The translations under genes and the position numbers were made by a program. Under the pieces are notes generated by a model. That model had not been told where the DNA came from, did not search any database, and saw only the letters and a program-made list of their open reading frames with translations. From positions 248,001 through 312,000 of the forward strand of contig JBFYLP010000006.1 of assembly GCA_041305345.1 (NCBI GenBank): a DNA stretch of 64,000 bases, written 5' to 3'. Below are positions 44,468 through 53,107 of this stretch, piece after piece (positions within the stretch are counted from its first letter, which is position 1; every line of letters starts with the position of its first letter). The DNA comes from JACRGC01 sp041305345. Lineage in GTDB: Archaea > Micrarchaeota > Micrarchaeia > Norongarragalinales > SBBD01.

Positions 44468-45406
44468 GTGAGAATCCTGGTTACTGGAGGCTGTGGCTTC
44501 ATTGGCAGCCACGTTGTGGAAGAGCTGATTGGAAGGGGGCACGAAGTGGAGGTGCTCAGCAGGCCAAATTGCAACCTGAGCAACATCAAGGAGCACAAGG
44601 ACATGAAGCACCATAATGCCGATGTGAGCAGCAGGGAGAAGGTTTTTGCCGAAATCGAAAAGGGGCTTGACGGCGTCATCCATATGTCGGCGCTTGTAAA
44701 TGTGGACCAGTCGCGAAGCGAGCCGCTGCGTTTCCTCGATGTGAATGTTGGGGGGACCGTCAATGTGATGGAAGCAGTAAGGCTGAAGGGAATCCCGCGC
44801 TTCTTGCATATGAGCACTTGCGAGGCCTATGGCAACATCCCCGAAGGCAAGGCTGCAGAAACGCACGCCTTGAATCCGCTTTCCCCTTACGCTGTCAGCA
44901 AGTTTGCAGCCGAAAGGTACGTGCTTGCATATGCCGCAACCTACCCAGAAATGGGAATAAGAATCATAAGGGGCTTCAACCAGTACGGGCCACGGCAGTC
45001 CGCGGAAAAATGGGGCGCGGTGATACCGAAATTCATGACCTCCATCATCAAGGGAGAAAAGTTGAGAGTTTTTGGGGGAGGGAAACAGACGAGGGATTAT
45101 GTTTTTGTGAAGGATACCGCAAGGGGAATTGCGGATGCGTTTGAGAGGGACCTTCCAAATGGGGAAATCGTCAATCTGGCAACGGGGAGGGATGAAAGCA
45201 TCCTCGAGGTCGCGGAAACGGTTTGCAGGCTCTCAGGCAAGGATCCTAATGAGTTCATCGAGCACGTGCAGGGAAGGCCCGGAGAGCTGATGAGGAGCAT
45301 CGGCGATTCGGGGAAAGCGAAGCGCCTGCTGCAATGGGAGCCGAAGGTAGGATTCGAGGAGGGAATGAAGATCACGTACGAATGGTACAAGGCGCAGGGC
45401 AAATGA
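44468..45406 (+). CDS. NAD-dependent sugar epimerase/dehydratase
   Basis: A 312-residue extended SDR protein with TGGCGFIGSH (about 6-15), STCEAYGN with the catalytic Ser/Thr, and YAVSK as the Tyr-x-x-x-Lys pair, followed by the GFNQYGPRQ segment typical of UDP-glucose-4-epimerase and dTDP-glucose 4,6-dehydratase relatives. The exact sugar reaction is not readable. The start is GTG 44468, served by GAGGTG about 10 nt upstream. It is part of the same transcript as the GT9 gene and overlaps the next glycosyltransferase by 4 bp (ATGA). Confidence 0.85.
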   Translation: MRILVTGGCGFIGSHVVEELIGRGHEVEVLSRPNCNLSNIKEHKDMKHHNADVSSREKVFAEIEKGLDGVIHMSALVNVDQSRSEPLRFLDVNVGGTVNVMEAVRLKGIPRFLHMSTCEAYGNIPEGKAAETHALNPLSPYAVSKFAAERYVLAYAATYPEMGIRIIRGFNQYGPRQSAEKWGAVIPKFMTSIIKGEKLRVFGGGKQTRDYVFVKDTARGIADAFERDLPNGEIVNLATGRDESILEVAETVCRLSGKDPNEFIEHVQGRPGELMRSIGDSGKAKRLLQWEPKVGFEEGMKITYEWYKAQGK

Positions 45407-46461
45407 TCAAGGTAGCATTGGTCGTAGGCACCTTCACCGGAGGCGGCATCGGCATCGTTGTCGATTCGCTCGTAAAGGAAACCCGAAGATTGGGGATCGA
45501 ATACACCATAGTCACGAAAACCGCGCTGTCAAAAACCGATTCCGCGGAAATCATCGAGCACCCGGCATTCTCTCATAAGATGGTCAAGGAGCTCAATAAG
45601 TTCGACGTCGTGCACGTGATGGGCGGCTCGACGCTCGTTGTTGCAGCTTTGCGATCGGGCAAGCCCACCGTTTTCACCTTCCAGGGCCAGAGCCCGCCTG
45701 CATTGCACGGAGGGCCCGTGAAAAATGCGAAAGCGTTTGCAATAGAGATGCTCTACAGGGCAACAATGCGGAAATTCGATGTGGTTACCTGTGCAAGCAA
45801 ATTCGGCCAGGAAGACATCCGGCGTAGATACGGCGTGAAGAAGTCCGTTTGGATACCCAACGGAGTTGACAGGAATCTGTTTAGAAAGGAAAACTCCGCT
45901 GAAGTTAGGAACATAAGGAAGAAATACGGCACTCCCCTGTTTTTGGGCGTGGGAAATCTATATCCTGTCAAGGGATGGGATGAAACGCTCAGCTGGTTCG
46001 AGGCATACTTGAGGAAGGGAAACCGGGCGAACCTGATTATTGCAGGCGACGGGATTATGAGGAAACCCATGCAGCAAAGAATCGACGGCAGCAAGCTGGA
46101 AGGGCACGCGCACCTGCTGGGGGAAATTGCTTACAAGGAACTCAATAAATATTACAATGCATCCGATGCGTACCTTTCGGGCTCCCCGTACGAGGGATTC
46201 TGCCTGCCTGCGATCGAGGCGCTCGCGTGCGGCAAGCCATTGTGCGTGAGGAGGAGAGGGGCGATGATAGAGCATGCGCTTGGGTCGGGCTGCGGCGCTG
46301 TTTTCGAGGATGCAATAACATTCGAAAAGGCGGCAAATGAGGTATTGAGGATGAGATCCGAGGATGTGGGAAGGAAGGCGGAAAAATACCTGGAGCCCTA
46401 TTCGTGGAGGCATGCTGCAGAGGAATATGCTGAAATCTACAAGCGGCTGGTGCGATGGTAA
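45403..46461 (+). CDS. Family 4 glycosyltransferase
   Basis: This 352-residue GT-B transferase shows the family 4 pattern: VALVVGTFTGGGIGIVVDSL at the N-terminus, a central basic WIPNGVDRNLFRK acceptor/donor-linked segment, and the C-terminal nucleotide site with SPYEGFCLPAIEALACGKPL (E-x7-E). The ATG at 45403 overlaps the upstream SDR stop (ATGA), fixing the start. The last bases overlap the next GT2 start at 46455. The sugar and acceptor are unknown. Confidence 0.87.
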   Translation: MIKVALVVGTFTGGGIGIVVDSLVKETRRLGIEYTIVTKTALSKTDSAEIIEHPAFSHKMVKELNKFDVVHVMGGSTLVVAALRSGKPTVFTFQGQSPPALHGGPVKNAKAFAIEMLYRATMRKFDVVTCASKFGQEDIRRRYGVKKSVWIPNGVDRNLFRKENSAEVRNIRKKYGTPLFLGVGNLYPVKGWDETLSWFEAYLRKGNRANLIIAGDGIMRKPMQQRIDGSKLEGHAHLLGEIAYKELNKYYNASDAYLSGSPYEGFCLPAIEALACGKPLCVRRRGAMIEHALGSGCGAVFEDAITFEKAANEVLRMRSEDVGRKAEKYLEPYSWRHAAEEYAEIYKRLVRW

Positions 46462-47417
46462 TCAAGCTTTCGGCGATCATTGCATGCAGGAATGAGGAGC
46501 GGGACATCGGCAATTGCATAGAGGCGATTCTGAGCCAGACCCTGAAGAGGGGGAATTTCGAGGCTATTTTCATAGATGGTGGATCGACCGACAAAACAAT
46601 CGGGATTATCCTGAAATATGCCCGAAGAAATAAAAACATCAGGCTCATCAAAGAGAGGGGGCCATGCAAGTCAGCGGCGAACGCGAGGAACCAGGGTGCT
46701 AGGGTCGCCAGGGGCGGCATCCTGCTCTTCTTCGATGCAGATGCTGTCCCCGAAGAGGGGTATTTCGAGGAAATCATCAGGATGCCCGAAAATATGCAGG
46801 CTGCAAGCTCGCATGTCAAACCCTTTCCCTCCAGGAGCTTCTGGGCGATCCTGCGCGAATGCGAGACCCAGGCTTCGAATTACCTCGTGGAGAAGGGGGG
46901 AGGCATCCAATTCCCAAACATCTTCAGGAAAAAATATTTCCTGGGGCTTGGAGGGTATGAGGCAAAATACGTTTATGGCGAGGATTTGCGCCTGCTTGAA
47001 AGAATGAAGAACAAGGGAGACGCCCCTAAGACCCTTAAGAAAGCAGTTATTATGCACAGGGACCCCGATACTTTGGATGAGATCGCGGCCCAGTCACGCT
47101 TCTGGGGAAAGGGCTTTTACAAGTTGTTCTTTTCGGATCCGAAAAGGCATTTTCCGCGGTTGGCGATGGTTATTGCAAGGGCCCTGTGGCTTCCGCTCTA
47201 TCTGGCGTATTTGGCGATGCCTTTCAACCTTTTACTGTTAACCGTCGCACTCCTGTTCCTGACAAGCCTGATTGATGCAATGATCATAACATATCGATCA
47301 ACGAAAATGGGCGCTGCGCTGGGATATGCAATTTTCCTGATGCCATTCCGGATGATCAGGTCTTTCTTTTTCCTGCAGGGGTTCATGATGGCTATGTTGG
47401 ATGCGAATAAGCGATGA
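46455..47417 (+). CDS. Family 2 glycosyltransferase with C-terminal membrane helices
   Basis: This 320-residue enzyme has a GT-A domain (about 1-230) with IIACRNEE, IDGGSTDKT and the metal-binding FFDADAVPE, and a substrate region around YVYGEDLRL (the GED acidic element). Three hydrophobic segments after residue 235 place it in the membrane, as expected for a transferase acting on polyprenyl-linked substrates. It overlaps the upstream GT4 by 7 bp and ends 44 bp from a convergent methyltransferase. Confidence 0.87.
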   Translation: MVIKLSAIIACRNEERDIGNCIEAILSQTLKRGNFEAIFIDGGSTDKTIGIILKYARRNKNIRLIKERGPCKSAANARNQGARVARGGILLFFDADAVPEEGYFEEIIRMPENMQAASSHVKPFPSRSFWAILRECETQASNYLVEKGGGIQFPNIFRKKYFLGLGGYEAKYVYGEDLRLLERMKNKGDAPKTLKKAVIMHRDPDTLDEIAAQSRFWGKGFYKLFFSDPKRHFPRLAMVIARALWLPLYLAYLAMPFNLLLLTVALLFLTSLIDAMIITYRSTKMGAALGYAIFLMPFRMIRSFFFLQGFMMAMLDANKR

Positions 47418-47461
47418 TGATCCGATTTCCTGCTTGATTCGAGATTTCGAAGACGCCGGTT

Positions 47462-48007
47462 CTATTTGATGCATTCCAGCTCGAAATGGAGGCTCGCAGC
47501 AGGGAAGATGAACGCGAGCTTTCCCTCGTAGAACCCGCGGAACCGGTTGGCGAACCAGCTGAAGAGCAGCCGGTAGGGAAGCCAGGTGAAAATTATCCGT
47601 TTCTCCAGTATTTTGAACTTCACCTTCGAGTAGAAGCCGAACGATTTCCCAAGATGCGTCGATGGATCGAAATAATCGAATGATTGCGATGCGAACGGAT
47701 GCCTGTGTGTGGGGTCTATGTAGAAATCCGAGCTGGAGAAGTGGGGTGTGTTGATCACTAGCTTCCCGCCGGGTTTCAGGATGCGGTGCAGTTCCTCTAG
47801 GAGGAAAACCACGTCATTGATATGCTCGAAAACGTGGTTGGCATAAACCATCCCAAACGAACTGGATTTGAAGGGAAGCGGCCTGCGGCTATCTATGTCG
47901 AATACCACATCGGTGGAGGGCGTCTTGACCTTGTCGAGGCCAACAACCTCGTCCCTGCGGCCGGCCTTCATTTTCCGGTCACCGCAGCCTAGGTCGAGTA
48001 TCTTCAT
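47462..48007 (-). CDS. Class I SAM-dependent methyltransferase
   Basis: This 181-residue methyltransferase carries motif I ILDLGCGDRK at the start, a VVGLDKV acidic strand, and the post-motif NHVFEHIND and GGKLVINTPHFS segments. The ATG at 48007 follows the rfaE1 stop (48009-48011) by one base and is preceded by GGGAGGAAAT, so it is the last gene of the heptose operon. This suggests methylation of a sugar, perhaps the heptose, but the acceptor is not shown. Confidence 0.85.
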   Translation of the reverse strand: MKILDLGCGDRKMKAGRRDEVVGLDKVKTPSTDVVFDIDSRRPLPFKSSSFGMVYANHVFEHINDVVFLLEELHRILKPGGKLVINTPHFSSSDFYIDPTHRHPFASQSFDYFDPSTHLGKSFGFYSKVKFKILEKRIIFTWLPYRLLFSWFANRFRGFYEGKLAFIFPAASLHFELECIK

Positions 48008-48008
48008 A

Positions 48009-48992
48009 TCATTTCCTCCCTTTGCTTTCTTCAATCATGGCGAGTATCTCTGCGGGTGTGGGTGCAACCGTGCCGGTTTTTGACACTGCCGCGGCTGCGG
48101 CATAATTGGCGAGCTTTGCAGCATCGAGAAAGCTGCCTCCTGCAGCGTACGCAAGCGCAACAGTTGCAATTACGGTATCGCCTGCGCCACTCACATCTAC
48201 CGCATCAACTTTTATTGGCGCCATATTGCAGACCGATTTTCCCTCAAACAGTCGCATTCCCTTCTCTCCCAAGGTAACAAGAATTGCGCGGGGTTTCAGC
48301 GTTTCCATCAGCATCTTTGCAGCCTTTTCCATTCCGGCTCCCGTGGAAACATCAATGCCCGTTTCCTTCCCCAATTCCTTCAGGTTCGGCTTCAGGAGGC
48401 CGGCATTCCTCATCTCGTAGGAAAGGTAATTTTTTGAGTCGATGAAAACGGGGATTTTCTTCCCATTTGCCAGGCCAATGATTTCATTCGAAAAATGCCC
48501 GGAAATCACGCCTTTGTTGTAATCCGAAATTACGACTGCGGCGCAACCGTCCAGTTTTTCCCTGAATTTTTTCATGAATTCGAATCGGATCGCTTCCGAA
48601 ACAGGGGCATCCGATTCCTCATCTACCCGCAGGATGTGCTTGTTGTTTGAAAGCACGCGGATTTTCGTGGTTGTGGGCCTAGAAGGATCGGTGATTATTC
48701 CCGATTTCCCGATTCGGCACAAAACGGCAAGGCCATTCAGGGTAACGCCATTCCCGTCATTGCCGACAACTCCAAGTAGTTCGGCCTTTCCCCCCAAAGC
48801 CACAACGTTGTTCGCGACGTTCGCGGCGCCGCCAAGGGTTTTAATACGTTTGGAAACCCTAACAATTGGCACTGGCGCTTCCGGGGAGATGCGGGTGATT
48901 TCGCCGTAAAAGTACTCATCGAGCATTAAATCCCCGATTACCAGGATTTTTTTCCCCTTTATTGAAGCCAAGAGCTGCTTGAGTTCAGACAT
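48009..48992 (-). CDS. rfaE1: D-glycero-beta-D-manno-heptose 7-phosphate kinase (HldE N-half, RfaE1)
   Basis: This 327-residue PfkB-family kinase makes heptose 1,7-bisphosphate. The hallmark GDLMLDEYFYGEITRISPEA (20-39) is nearly identical in pattern to the bacterial HldE kinase domain. The catalytic VDAVDVSGAGDT segment lies near the C-terminus, with the conserved Asp. It is a stand-alone half of the bacterial HldE fusion; the other half is the next gene upstream (48997), with only 4 bp between them. It works with GmhA and GmhB from the same operon. Confidence 0.9.
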   Translation of the reverse strand: MSELKQLLASIKGKKILVIGDLMLDEYFYGEITRISPEAPVPIVRVSKRIKTLGGAANVANNVVALGGKAELLGVVGNDGNGVTLNGLAVLCRIGKSGIITDPSRPTTTKIRVLSNNKHILRVDEESDAPVSEAIRFEFMKKFREKLDGCAAVVISDYNKGVISGHFSNEIIGLANGKKIPVFIDSKNYLSYEMRNAGLLKPNLKELGKETGIDVSTGAGMEKAAKMLMETLKPRAILVTLGEKGMRLFEGKSVCNMAPIKVDAVDVSGAGDTVIATVALAYAAGGSFLDAAKLANYAAAAAVSKTGTVAPTPAEILAMIEESKGRK

Positions 48993-48996
48993 CGGA

Positions 48997-49494
48997 TCAC
49001 TTGCAGTATTTTTTTATTATCCTTTCAATGGTACCGGTGGTTGAAAACCCCTTTTCGTAAGGAAGGACAACGACCCTGCCGCCATTCCCTTCGACAATCC
49101 TCCTTTCTGGCAGTTCATCCGGGGAATAATCGCCGCCCTTGACATGGATGTGCGGCCTTAGGGCTTCGAGGAAATCCAGGGGAAGCGCGCTGGCAAAGAT
49201 GCATACATAATCAACGCACCCAAGACCGGCGAGCACCTCCGCACGCTCGGCTTCGGTATTTATTGGGCGCTTGTTCCCCTTGTTCTTCCGAACGCTTCCA
49301 TCGGAATTAAGCCCGACGACCAGGACGTCCCCGAGCCCTTTTGCAGCTTCAAGGTACCTCACGTGGCCTGCATGCAGAATATCGAAAACGCCGTTGGTTG
49401 CGACGATTTTCTTCCTTCTGCGAAGCATCCCTGATAACTTTGCCAATTCGCTCATTGTCAGGATTTTTCGTGCCGTAATGTGTTTCCTTTTCAT
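48997..49494 (-). CDS. rfaE2: D-glycero-beta-D-manno-heptose 1-phosphate adenylyltransferase (HldE C-half, RfaE2)
   Basis: This 165-residue cytidylyltransferase-fold enzyme makes ADP-heptose from heptose 1-phosphate and ATP. The nucleotide-binding HxGH is at 41-44 in TNGVFDILHAGHVRYLEAA. The KGNKRPINTEAERAEVLAGLG and HVKGGDYSPDELPE segments and the final STTGTIERI helix all follow bacterial RfaE2. It overlaps gmhB by 4 bp (ATGA) and abuts rfaE1, so the two HldE halves are separate genes here. ADP rather than GDP or CDP is inferred from the family. Confidence 0.9.
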   Translation of the reverse strand: MKRKHITARKILTMSELAKLSGMLRRRKKIVATNGVFDILHAGHVRYLEAAKGLGDVLVVGLNSDGSVRKNKGNKRPINTEAERAEVLAGLGCVDYVCIFASALPLDFLEALRPHIHVKGGDYSPDELPERRIVEGNGGRVVVLPYEKGFSTTGTIERIIKKYCK

Positions 49495-50048
49495 TTTACA
49501 GAACCACCGTGAATTCCCAATGCAATGATTCTTGCGGCCTCAAGCAGATTGCTTGCGACGAAATCCGGCTCAACTGCATACTTCCCGTCCTTTCCGCCAT
49601 AACCCGTTTTGACGAGAATGGTTTTATACCCGCCGTTTTTGCCAGCCATCACATCGGAGGTCTTATCGCCAACAACGAAGCATTTTTTTGGGTCCAGCCC
49701 GAATTTTGCCTCCGCATCCTTGAAATTCCTCACATTCGGTTTCCTGCAGCCGCACTTCTCCTTGCTGCTGTGGGGGCAGAGGAAGATTTCGTCCTCCGAA
49801 AGCGCAATGCCGTTATGCAGGAGCTGCTTGGCCATCCTCGCGTGGATTTTCATCAACTGTTCCCAAGTGATCCTGCCCTTGGCGATGCCCGACTGGTTGG
49901 TGACCAGGATTATGCGGTAGCCGTGCATTTGCAGGAGCTTTAGGGCTTCAAGCGAACCATCGATGAATGCAAACTTGTCCGGGTCATTCAGGTACTCAAC
50001 CTCCTCATTGATGGTGCCGTCCCTATCAAGGAATACCGCTTTGTCCAT
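49491..50048 (-). CDS. gmhB: D-glycero-D-manno-heptose 1,7-bisphosphate 7-phosphatase
   Basis: GmhB removes the 7-phosphate between the two HldE steps. The HAD-type nucleophile motif is DRDGT (8-12), motif II is LVTNQSGIAKG, the zinc site is CPHSSKEKCGCRKP (four Cys/His ligands), and motif III/IV is VGDKTSDVMAGKNGG. The length of 185 is standard. It overlaps rfaE2 by 4 bp. The close relative histidinol-phosphate phosphatase shares this fold; the neighbouring gmhA and rfaE genes decide the heptose role. Confidence 0.9.
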   Translation of the reverse strand: MDKAVFLDRDGTINEEVEYLNDPDKFAFIDGSLEALKLLQMHGYRIILVTNQSGIAKGRITWEQLMKIHARMAKQLLHNGIALSEDEIFLCPHSSKEKCGCRKPNVRNFKDAEAKFGLDPKKCFVVGDKTSDVMAGKNGGYKTILVKTGYGGKDGKYAVEPDFVASNLLEAARIIALGIHGGSVK

Positions 50049-50088
50049 ATATTGGCTCTACCGCTTTTCCCGAGATAAATGGATGGGT

Positions 50089-50658
50089 TCAAGAAAATAG
50101 CTTCCTTTCCACCAGGTCGCAGATGATATGGCCGATAGCAATATGCATTTCCTGGATCCGGTCGGTGCCGTCTGCTGGGACGCAGATGCAGATATCTGCC
50201 AGGGATTTGAGCTTGCCTCCGTTCCTTCCGGAAAGGCCGATCACCTTCATCCCCGCCTTCCTTGCCTCGAGCGCAGCCTCGACAATATTTTTTGATGTGC
50301 CGCTGGTGCTGATTGCAATAAGCACATCTCCCTTCTTTCCCAACGCCTCGACCTGCCTCTTGAACAAGAACTCGAAGGCGGAATCGTTAGTGAGTGCGGT
50401 GATAAGGGAAGTATCAGTCGTGAGCGCTATTGCCGGAAGCGCCTTCCTTTCCTTCTTGAAACGCCACACCAGTTCTGCTGCGATATGTTGGGAATCAGCA
50501 GCTGAACCGCCGTTGCCGCAAATAAGGAGCTTGTTGCCACCTGCAAATGCATCGATGAGCGCTTGTGCCGCAGCTGCTATCTGCGCGGAGCACTTTGCAG
50601 CCGTCTGCATCCTTATTTCCACCCCCTCGGATAGCTGCCGTTTGACTTCCTCGATCAT
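50089..50658 (-). CDS. gmhA: Sedoheptulose 7-phosphate isomerase
   Basis: GmhA converts sedoheptulose 7-phosphate to D-glycero-D-manno-heptose 7-phosphate, the first step of the pathway. The 189-residue SIS-domain protein has CGNGGSAADSQHIAAE (47-62) with the conserved His/Glu, STSGTSKNI as phosphate-binding loop, and the catalytic RIQEMHIAIGHIIC near the end. ATG 50658 is chosen because it lies just after a strong GAGGGGG site; the in-frame TTG upstream overlaps that site. It heads the operon gmhA-gmhB-rfaE2-rfaE1-methyltransferase. Substrate supply (sedoheptulose 7-P) must come from the pentose pathway. Confidence 0.92.
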   Translation of the reverse strand: MIEEVKRQLSEGVEIRMQTAAKCSAQIAAAAQALIDAFAGGNKLLICGNGGSAADSQHIAAELVWRFKKERKALPAIALTTDTSLITALTNDSAFEFLFKRQVEALGKKGDVLIAISTSGTSKNIVEAALEARKAGMKVIGLSGRNGGKLKSLADICICVPADGTDRIQEMHIAIGHIICDLVERKLFS

Positions 50659-50691
50659 AATTCCCCCTCTCAAGAAGATGGAAATTCTGGA

Positions 50692-50700
50692 CTATTTAAA
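50692..50700 (-). promoter_or_regulatory. TATA-like box of the heptose operon
   Basis: Read on the minus strand as TTTAAATAG, this box lies about 35-42 nt before the gmhA ATG at 50658, leaving a short leader that contains the GAGGGGG ribosome site. It overlaps the last codons of the upstream glycosyltransferase gene, so the heptose operon can be transcribed on its own. Confidence 0.4.
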
Positions 50701-51784
50701 CCATTTGCTTATATAAAGAGGCGGTTTTTTCAGCCGCGGTTTCCCATTTGAACGTCGCCGCGCGGGCCCTTCCGAGCCTCGAGTATTTTCTCCTCGCCGA
50801 AGGGTCCGTGAGAATTGAACGGATACCTTTAAAGAATCCGGCCGCATCTCGAGCGTCGAGCATGATTCCGGCGTTTCCCACAACCTCGGGAATGGAAGAG
50901 GATTTGCTCGCGATCACGGGGCAGCCGCACGCCATTGCTTCCAGCGGGGGAAGGCCGAAGCCCGCATATTCGCAGGGGTAAACGAGCACCGATGCGGCAT
51001 TGTAGAAAAGCGGAAGCTCGTCATCCTCGGCATAATCGATGAGCTTTGTGCGTTCCCCGATGGAATGCTTGATCAGCAGATCCTGAAGCGCATCCCTTCC
51101 GCGGGGCCAGCCGGGCACTCCGATTTTCACAAAGGTGAAATCCTCCCCGCTTTCCTTCAGAAGCGAAAGGGCTTTCACCAAAACCCGAAGATTCTGGCGG
51201 GGCTCCTCGGAGCCAACATACAGGATTATTTTATCCTTTCCGGTCAATCCGTATTTTTTCCTGAAGGAGCTCGGGACCTCCAGGCGCCGGAAGCGAGAAT
51301 GATCCACAGCGGGGCACACCACCGCGATTTTTTCCCCCGCTAAGCCCAAGTGGCGAATGAGTTCGGATTTCGTGAATTCCGATATCGCGATTATCTTATC
51401 TGCCCTTTTCAGCCCCAGCATGTTCAGTTCAGAGAGTAGCCTCTTATGCAAAGGCAGGCCCTTCCCGTTCAGGTACGGATAAATGTCGTAAACGGTCACG
51501 ATGGTTTTTTTTCCGATGAAAACGGGATTGAGGAGCAGTAGGCTGAAGGTGTGTGAAGCGATATGGGCAATGCCGGATTTTTTTTCAAGGAAATACTGGG
51601 CGGGGTAGATGAGCAGCATGTAGAGCAGATCCAGGAATGAGTTCCGTATCCTTGGCTTTGGAATCTCATTAGCAATGAGGCCGAATTTTTTTAGCCGGAC
51701 GAATATCTCGGAAACATACCTGTAGATGCCGAATTTCCGCTGGTTTTTCGCAAGAGGGAACCCGGGCAGGAAGTCGATGATCAT
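50696..51784 (-). CDS. Family 4 glycosyltransferase
   Basis: This 362-residue GT-B enzyme has the family 4 pattern: a GIYRYVSEIFVRLKKFGL N-terminal helix after MIIDFLPG, DKIILYVGSEEPRQNLRVLVKAL, and CEYAGFGLPPLEAMACGCPV with E-x7-E at the donor site. ATG 51784 starts the conserved first strand; the earlier in-frame start is not supported by homologues. It lies just downstream of the C-methyltransferase gene and immediately before gmhA, all on the minus strand. Confidence 0.88.
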   Translation of the reverse strand: MIIDFLPGFPLAKNQRKFGIYRYVSEIFVRLKKFGLIANEIPKPRIRNSFLDLLYMLLIYPAQYFLEKKSGIAHIASHTFSLLLLNPVFIGKKTIVTVYDIYPYLNGKGLPLHKRLLSELNMLGLKRADKIIAISEFTKSELIRHLGLAGEKIAVVCPAVDHSRFRRLEVPSSFRKKYGLTGKDKIILYVGSEEPRQNLRVLVKALSLLKESGEDFTFVKIGVPGWPRGRDALQDLLIKHSIGERTKLIDYAEDDELPLFYNAASVLVYPCEYAGFGLPPLEAMACGCPVIASKSSSIPEVVGNAGIMLDARDAAGFFKGIRSILTDPSARRKYSRLGRARAATFKWETAAEKTASLYKQMV

Positions 51785-51797
51785 AACGTGCGACCAA

Positions 51798-53054
51798 TTA
51801 TTCAAACGAGACAATCTTGAATTCGGGCAGGGGCACAATGAATTTTCCCCCGGATTTCAGGTAGACCTCTTCCCTCTGGGAAAATTCCCTGAGGAAATGC
51901 CAAGGCAGGATGAGGAAGTAATCGGGTTTGCGCGCGCGCGCCTGCTCTTCGGAGACAATTGGGATGAGGGTGCCGACTGTTTTCCGGCCCCATTTGTCTG
52001 GGTTCCTCTCGGCAGCAGCCTCGATGATCGTGTGGTCAAGGCCAAAATACTGCAAGAGGGTGTTCCCTTTCGTGCTCGCGCCGTATACGAAAACCTTCTT
52101 CCCGCCAGCGACCTCCGCCCTGATGAACGCAAGGATTCTTTCCTTTATGTTCTGCACCCGGGTTGCAAATGCATCATACGTTTTCTTGTCTTCGAGCTTC
52201 CTTCTCCGCTCGTCTTCCCTCATTTTTTCAAGGCGTTCCTTTGCTCCGGCGGGGATATTATGAATATTGCCGGCCTTATGCTTTACGTATACCCGAAAGC
52301 TGCCGCCATTCACGTCATTCAACTCGACGTCGAAGGCTTCCATCCCGTGGTTTTTAAGTATGTACTCGAGGGAATAAAGCGAATAGTATTCCAGGTGCTC
52401 GTGGCATATGTTGTCGAATGCGTTCTGCTCGAGCATCAGCGGCAGATAGCTCATCTGAACGATCCAGACCCCATCCTCGTCAAGGGAAGCCGCGATGTCA
52501 TCCACGAACTTGTTGGGGTCCTCTAGGTCGTAAAACATCGCGATGCTCGTGATGATTTTAGCCTTCTTCTGGCCGAATGCATCCCTGTAGGAACGGGCAT
52601 TGAAGAAGTCGCAAATGATCTTGTCGGTCCCTTTGCGGGAATATTCGATAAGGTTTTGGGATGGGTCGAATCCGGCAAGGAATAAGCCCTCATTGGAGTA
52701 TGCCCGGAGCAGCGTGCCGTCGTTGCATCCGATATCCAATGCGATGTCGCCTTTCTCGATTGAGACCAGCTGCTCCGCATTCGCGGCTATGTCCGCAAGG
52801 GCATCGGTCATCGTCTTGTTCATCCCCGAACGGTACCAGTACTGCCGGTACATATTGTCCGGGGGTGCCGAGCAGGTAAGCTGCAGGAGGCCGCAGCCAC
52901 CGGCACTGGGATCGCACAGTACGAGTTCCAACGGGATCCTCTCTCCGATGTTCCCGGACTCCACGAAATTCGAAACATAGTGGCTTCCGAGGGAAAGTAT
53001 GGGCTTCAGGCTGCCCGAACCGCAAACCCTGCACTGAGTGATGCGAACGACCAT
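51798..53054 (-). CDS. Sugar C-methyltransferase (NovU/TylCIII-like)
   Basis: Proteins of this build add a methyl group to a carbon of a nucleotide-linked keto-sugar. This 418-residue member has three parts: an N-terminal zinc-binding domain (CRVCGSGSL and CDPSAGGC), a SAM-binding domain with ALDIGCNDGTLL (about 107-118) and SIAMFYDLEDP, and a C-terminal domain with NDVNGGSFRVYVKH and the VFYGAST-type segment read here as VFVYGASTKGNTLLQYFG. ATG 53054 follows a GGGGGG ribosome site. The product suggests a branched sugar in the glycan and fits the CDP-glucose 4,6-dehydratase-like enzyme at 40869. Confidence 0.85.
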   Translation of the reverse strand: MVVRITQCRVCGSGSLKPILSLGSHYVSNFVESGNIGERIPLELVLCDPSAGGCGLLQLTCSAPPDNMYRQYWYRSGMNKTMTDALADIAANAEQLVSIEKGDIALDIGCNDGTLLRAYSNEGLFLAGFDPSQNLIEYSRKGTDKIICDFFNARSYRDAFGQKKAKIITSIAMFYDLEDPNKFVDDIAASLDEDGVWIVQMSYLPLMLEQNAFDNICHEHLEYYSLYSLEYILKNHGMEAFDVELNDVNGGSFRVYVKHKAGNIHNIPAGAKERLEKMREDERRRKLEDKKTYDAFATRVQNIKERILAFIRAEVAGGKKVFVYGASTKGNTLLQYFGLDHTIIEAAAERNPDKWGRKTVGTLIPIVSEEQARARKPDYFLILPWHFLREFSQREEVYLKSGGKFIVPLPEFKIVSFE

Positions 53055-53094
53055 TCTAAAATCCCCCCTTAAAAACATATAATTTAATTAGGTT

Positions 53095-53107
53095 AGGTTA
53101 ATAACCT
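53095..53107. promoter_or_regulatory. Short inverted repeat in a divergent promoter region
   Basis: AGGTTA and TAACCT flank a single A, between the divergent methyltransferase genes (53054 and 53184). Promoter-like AT runs surround it. It could bind a regulator serving both directions; chance is possible. Confidence 0.3.

Noticed and set aside
49491..50048. Histidinol-phosphate phosphatase as the function of this HAD enzyme
   Set aside because: No histidine genes are near, whereas gmhA, rfaE1 and rfaE2 are in the same operon; the fold alone cannot decide but the context does.
51726..52526. A 266-codon plus-strand frame opposite the C-methyltransferase
   Set aside because: It is antisense to a gene with clear SAM-binding and zinc motifs; no homology or ribosome site supports it.
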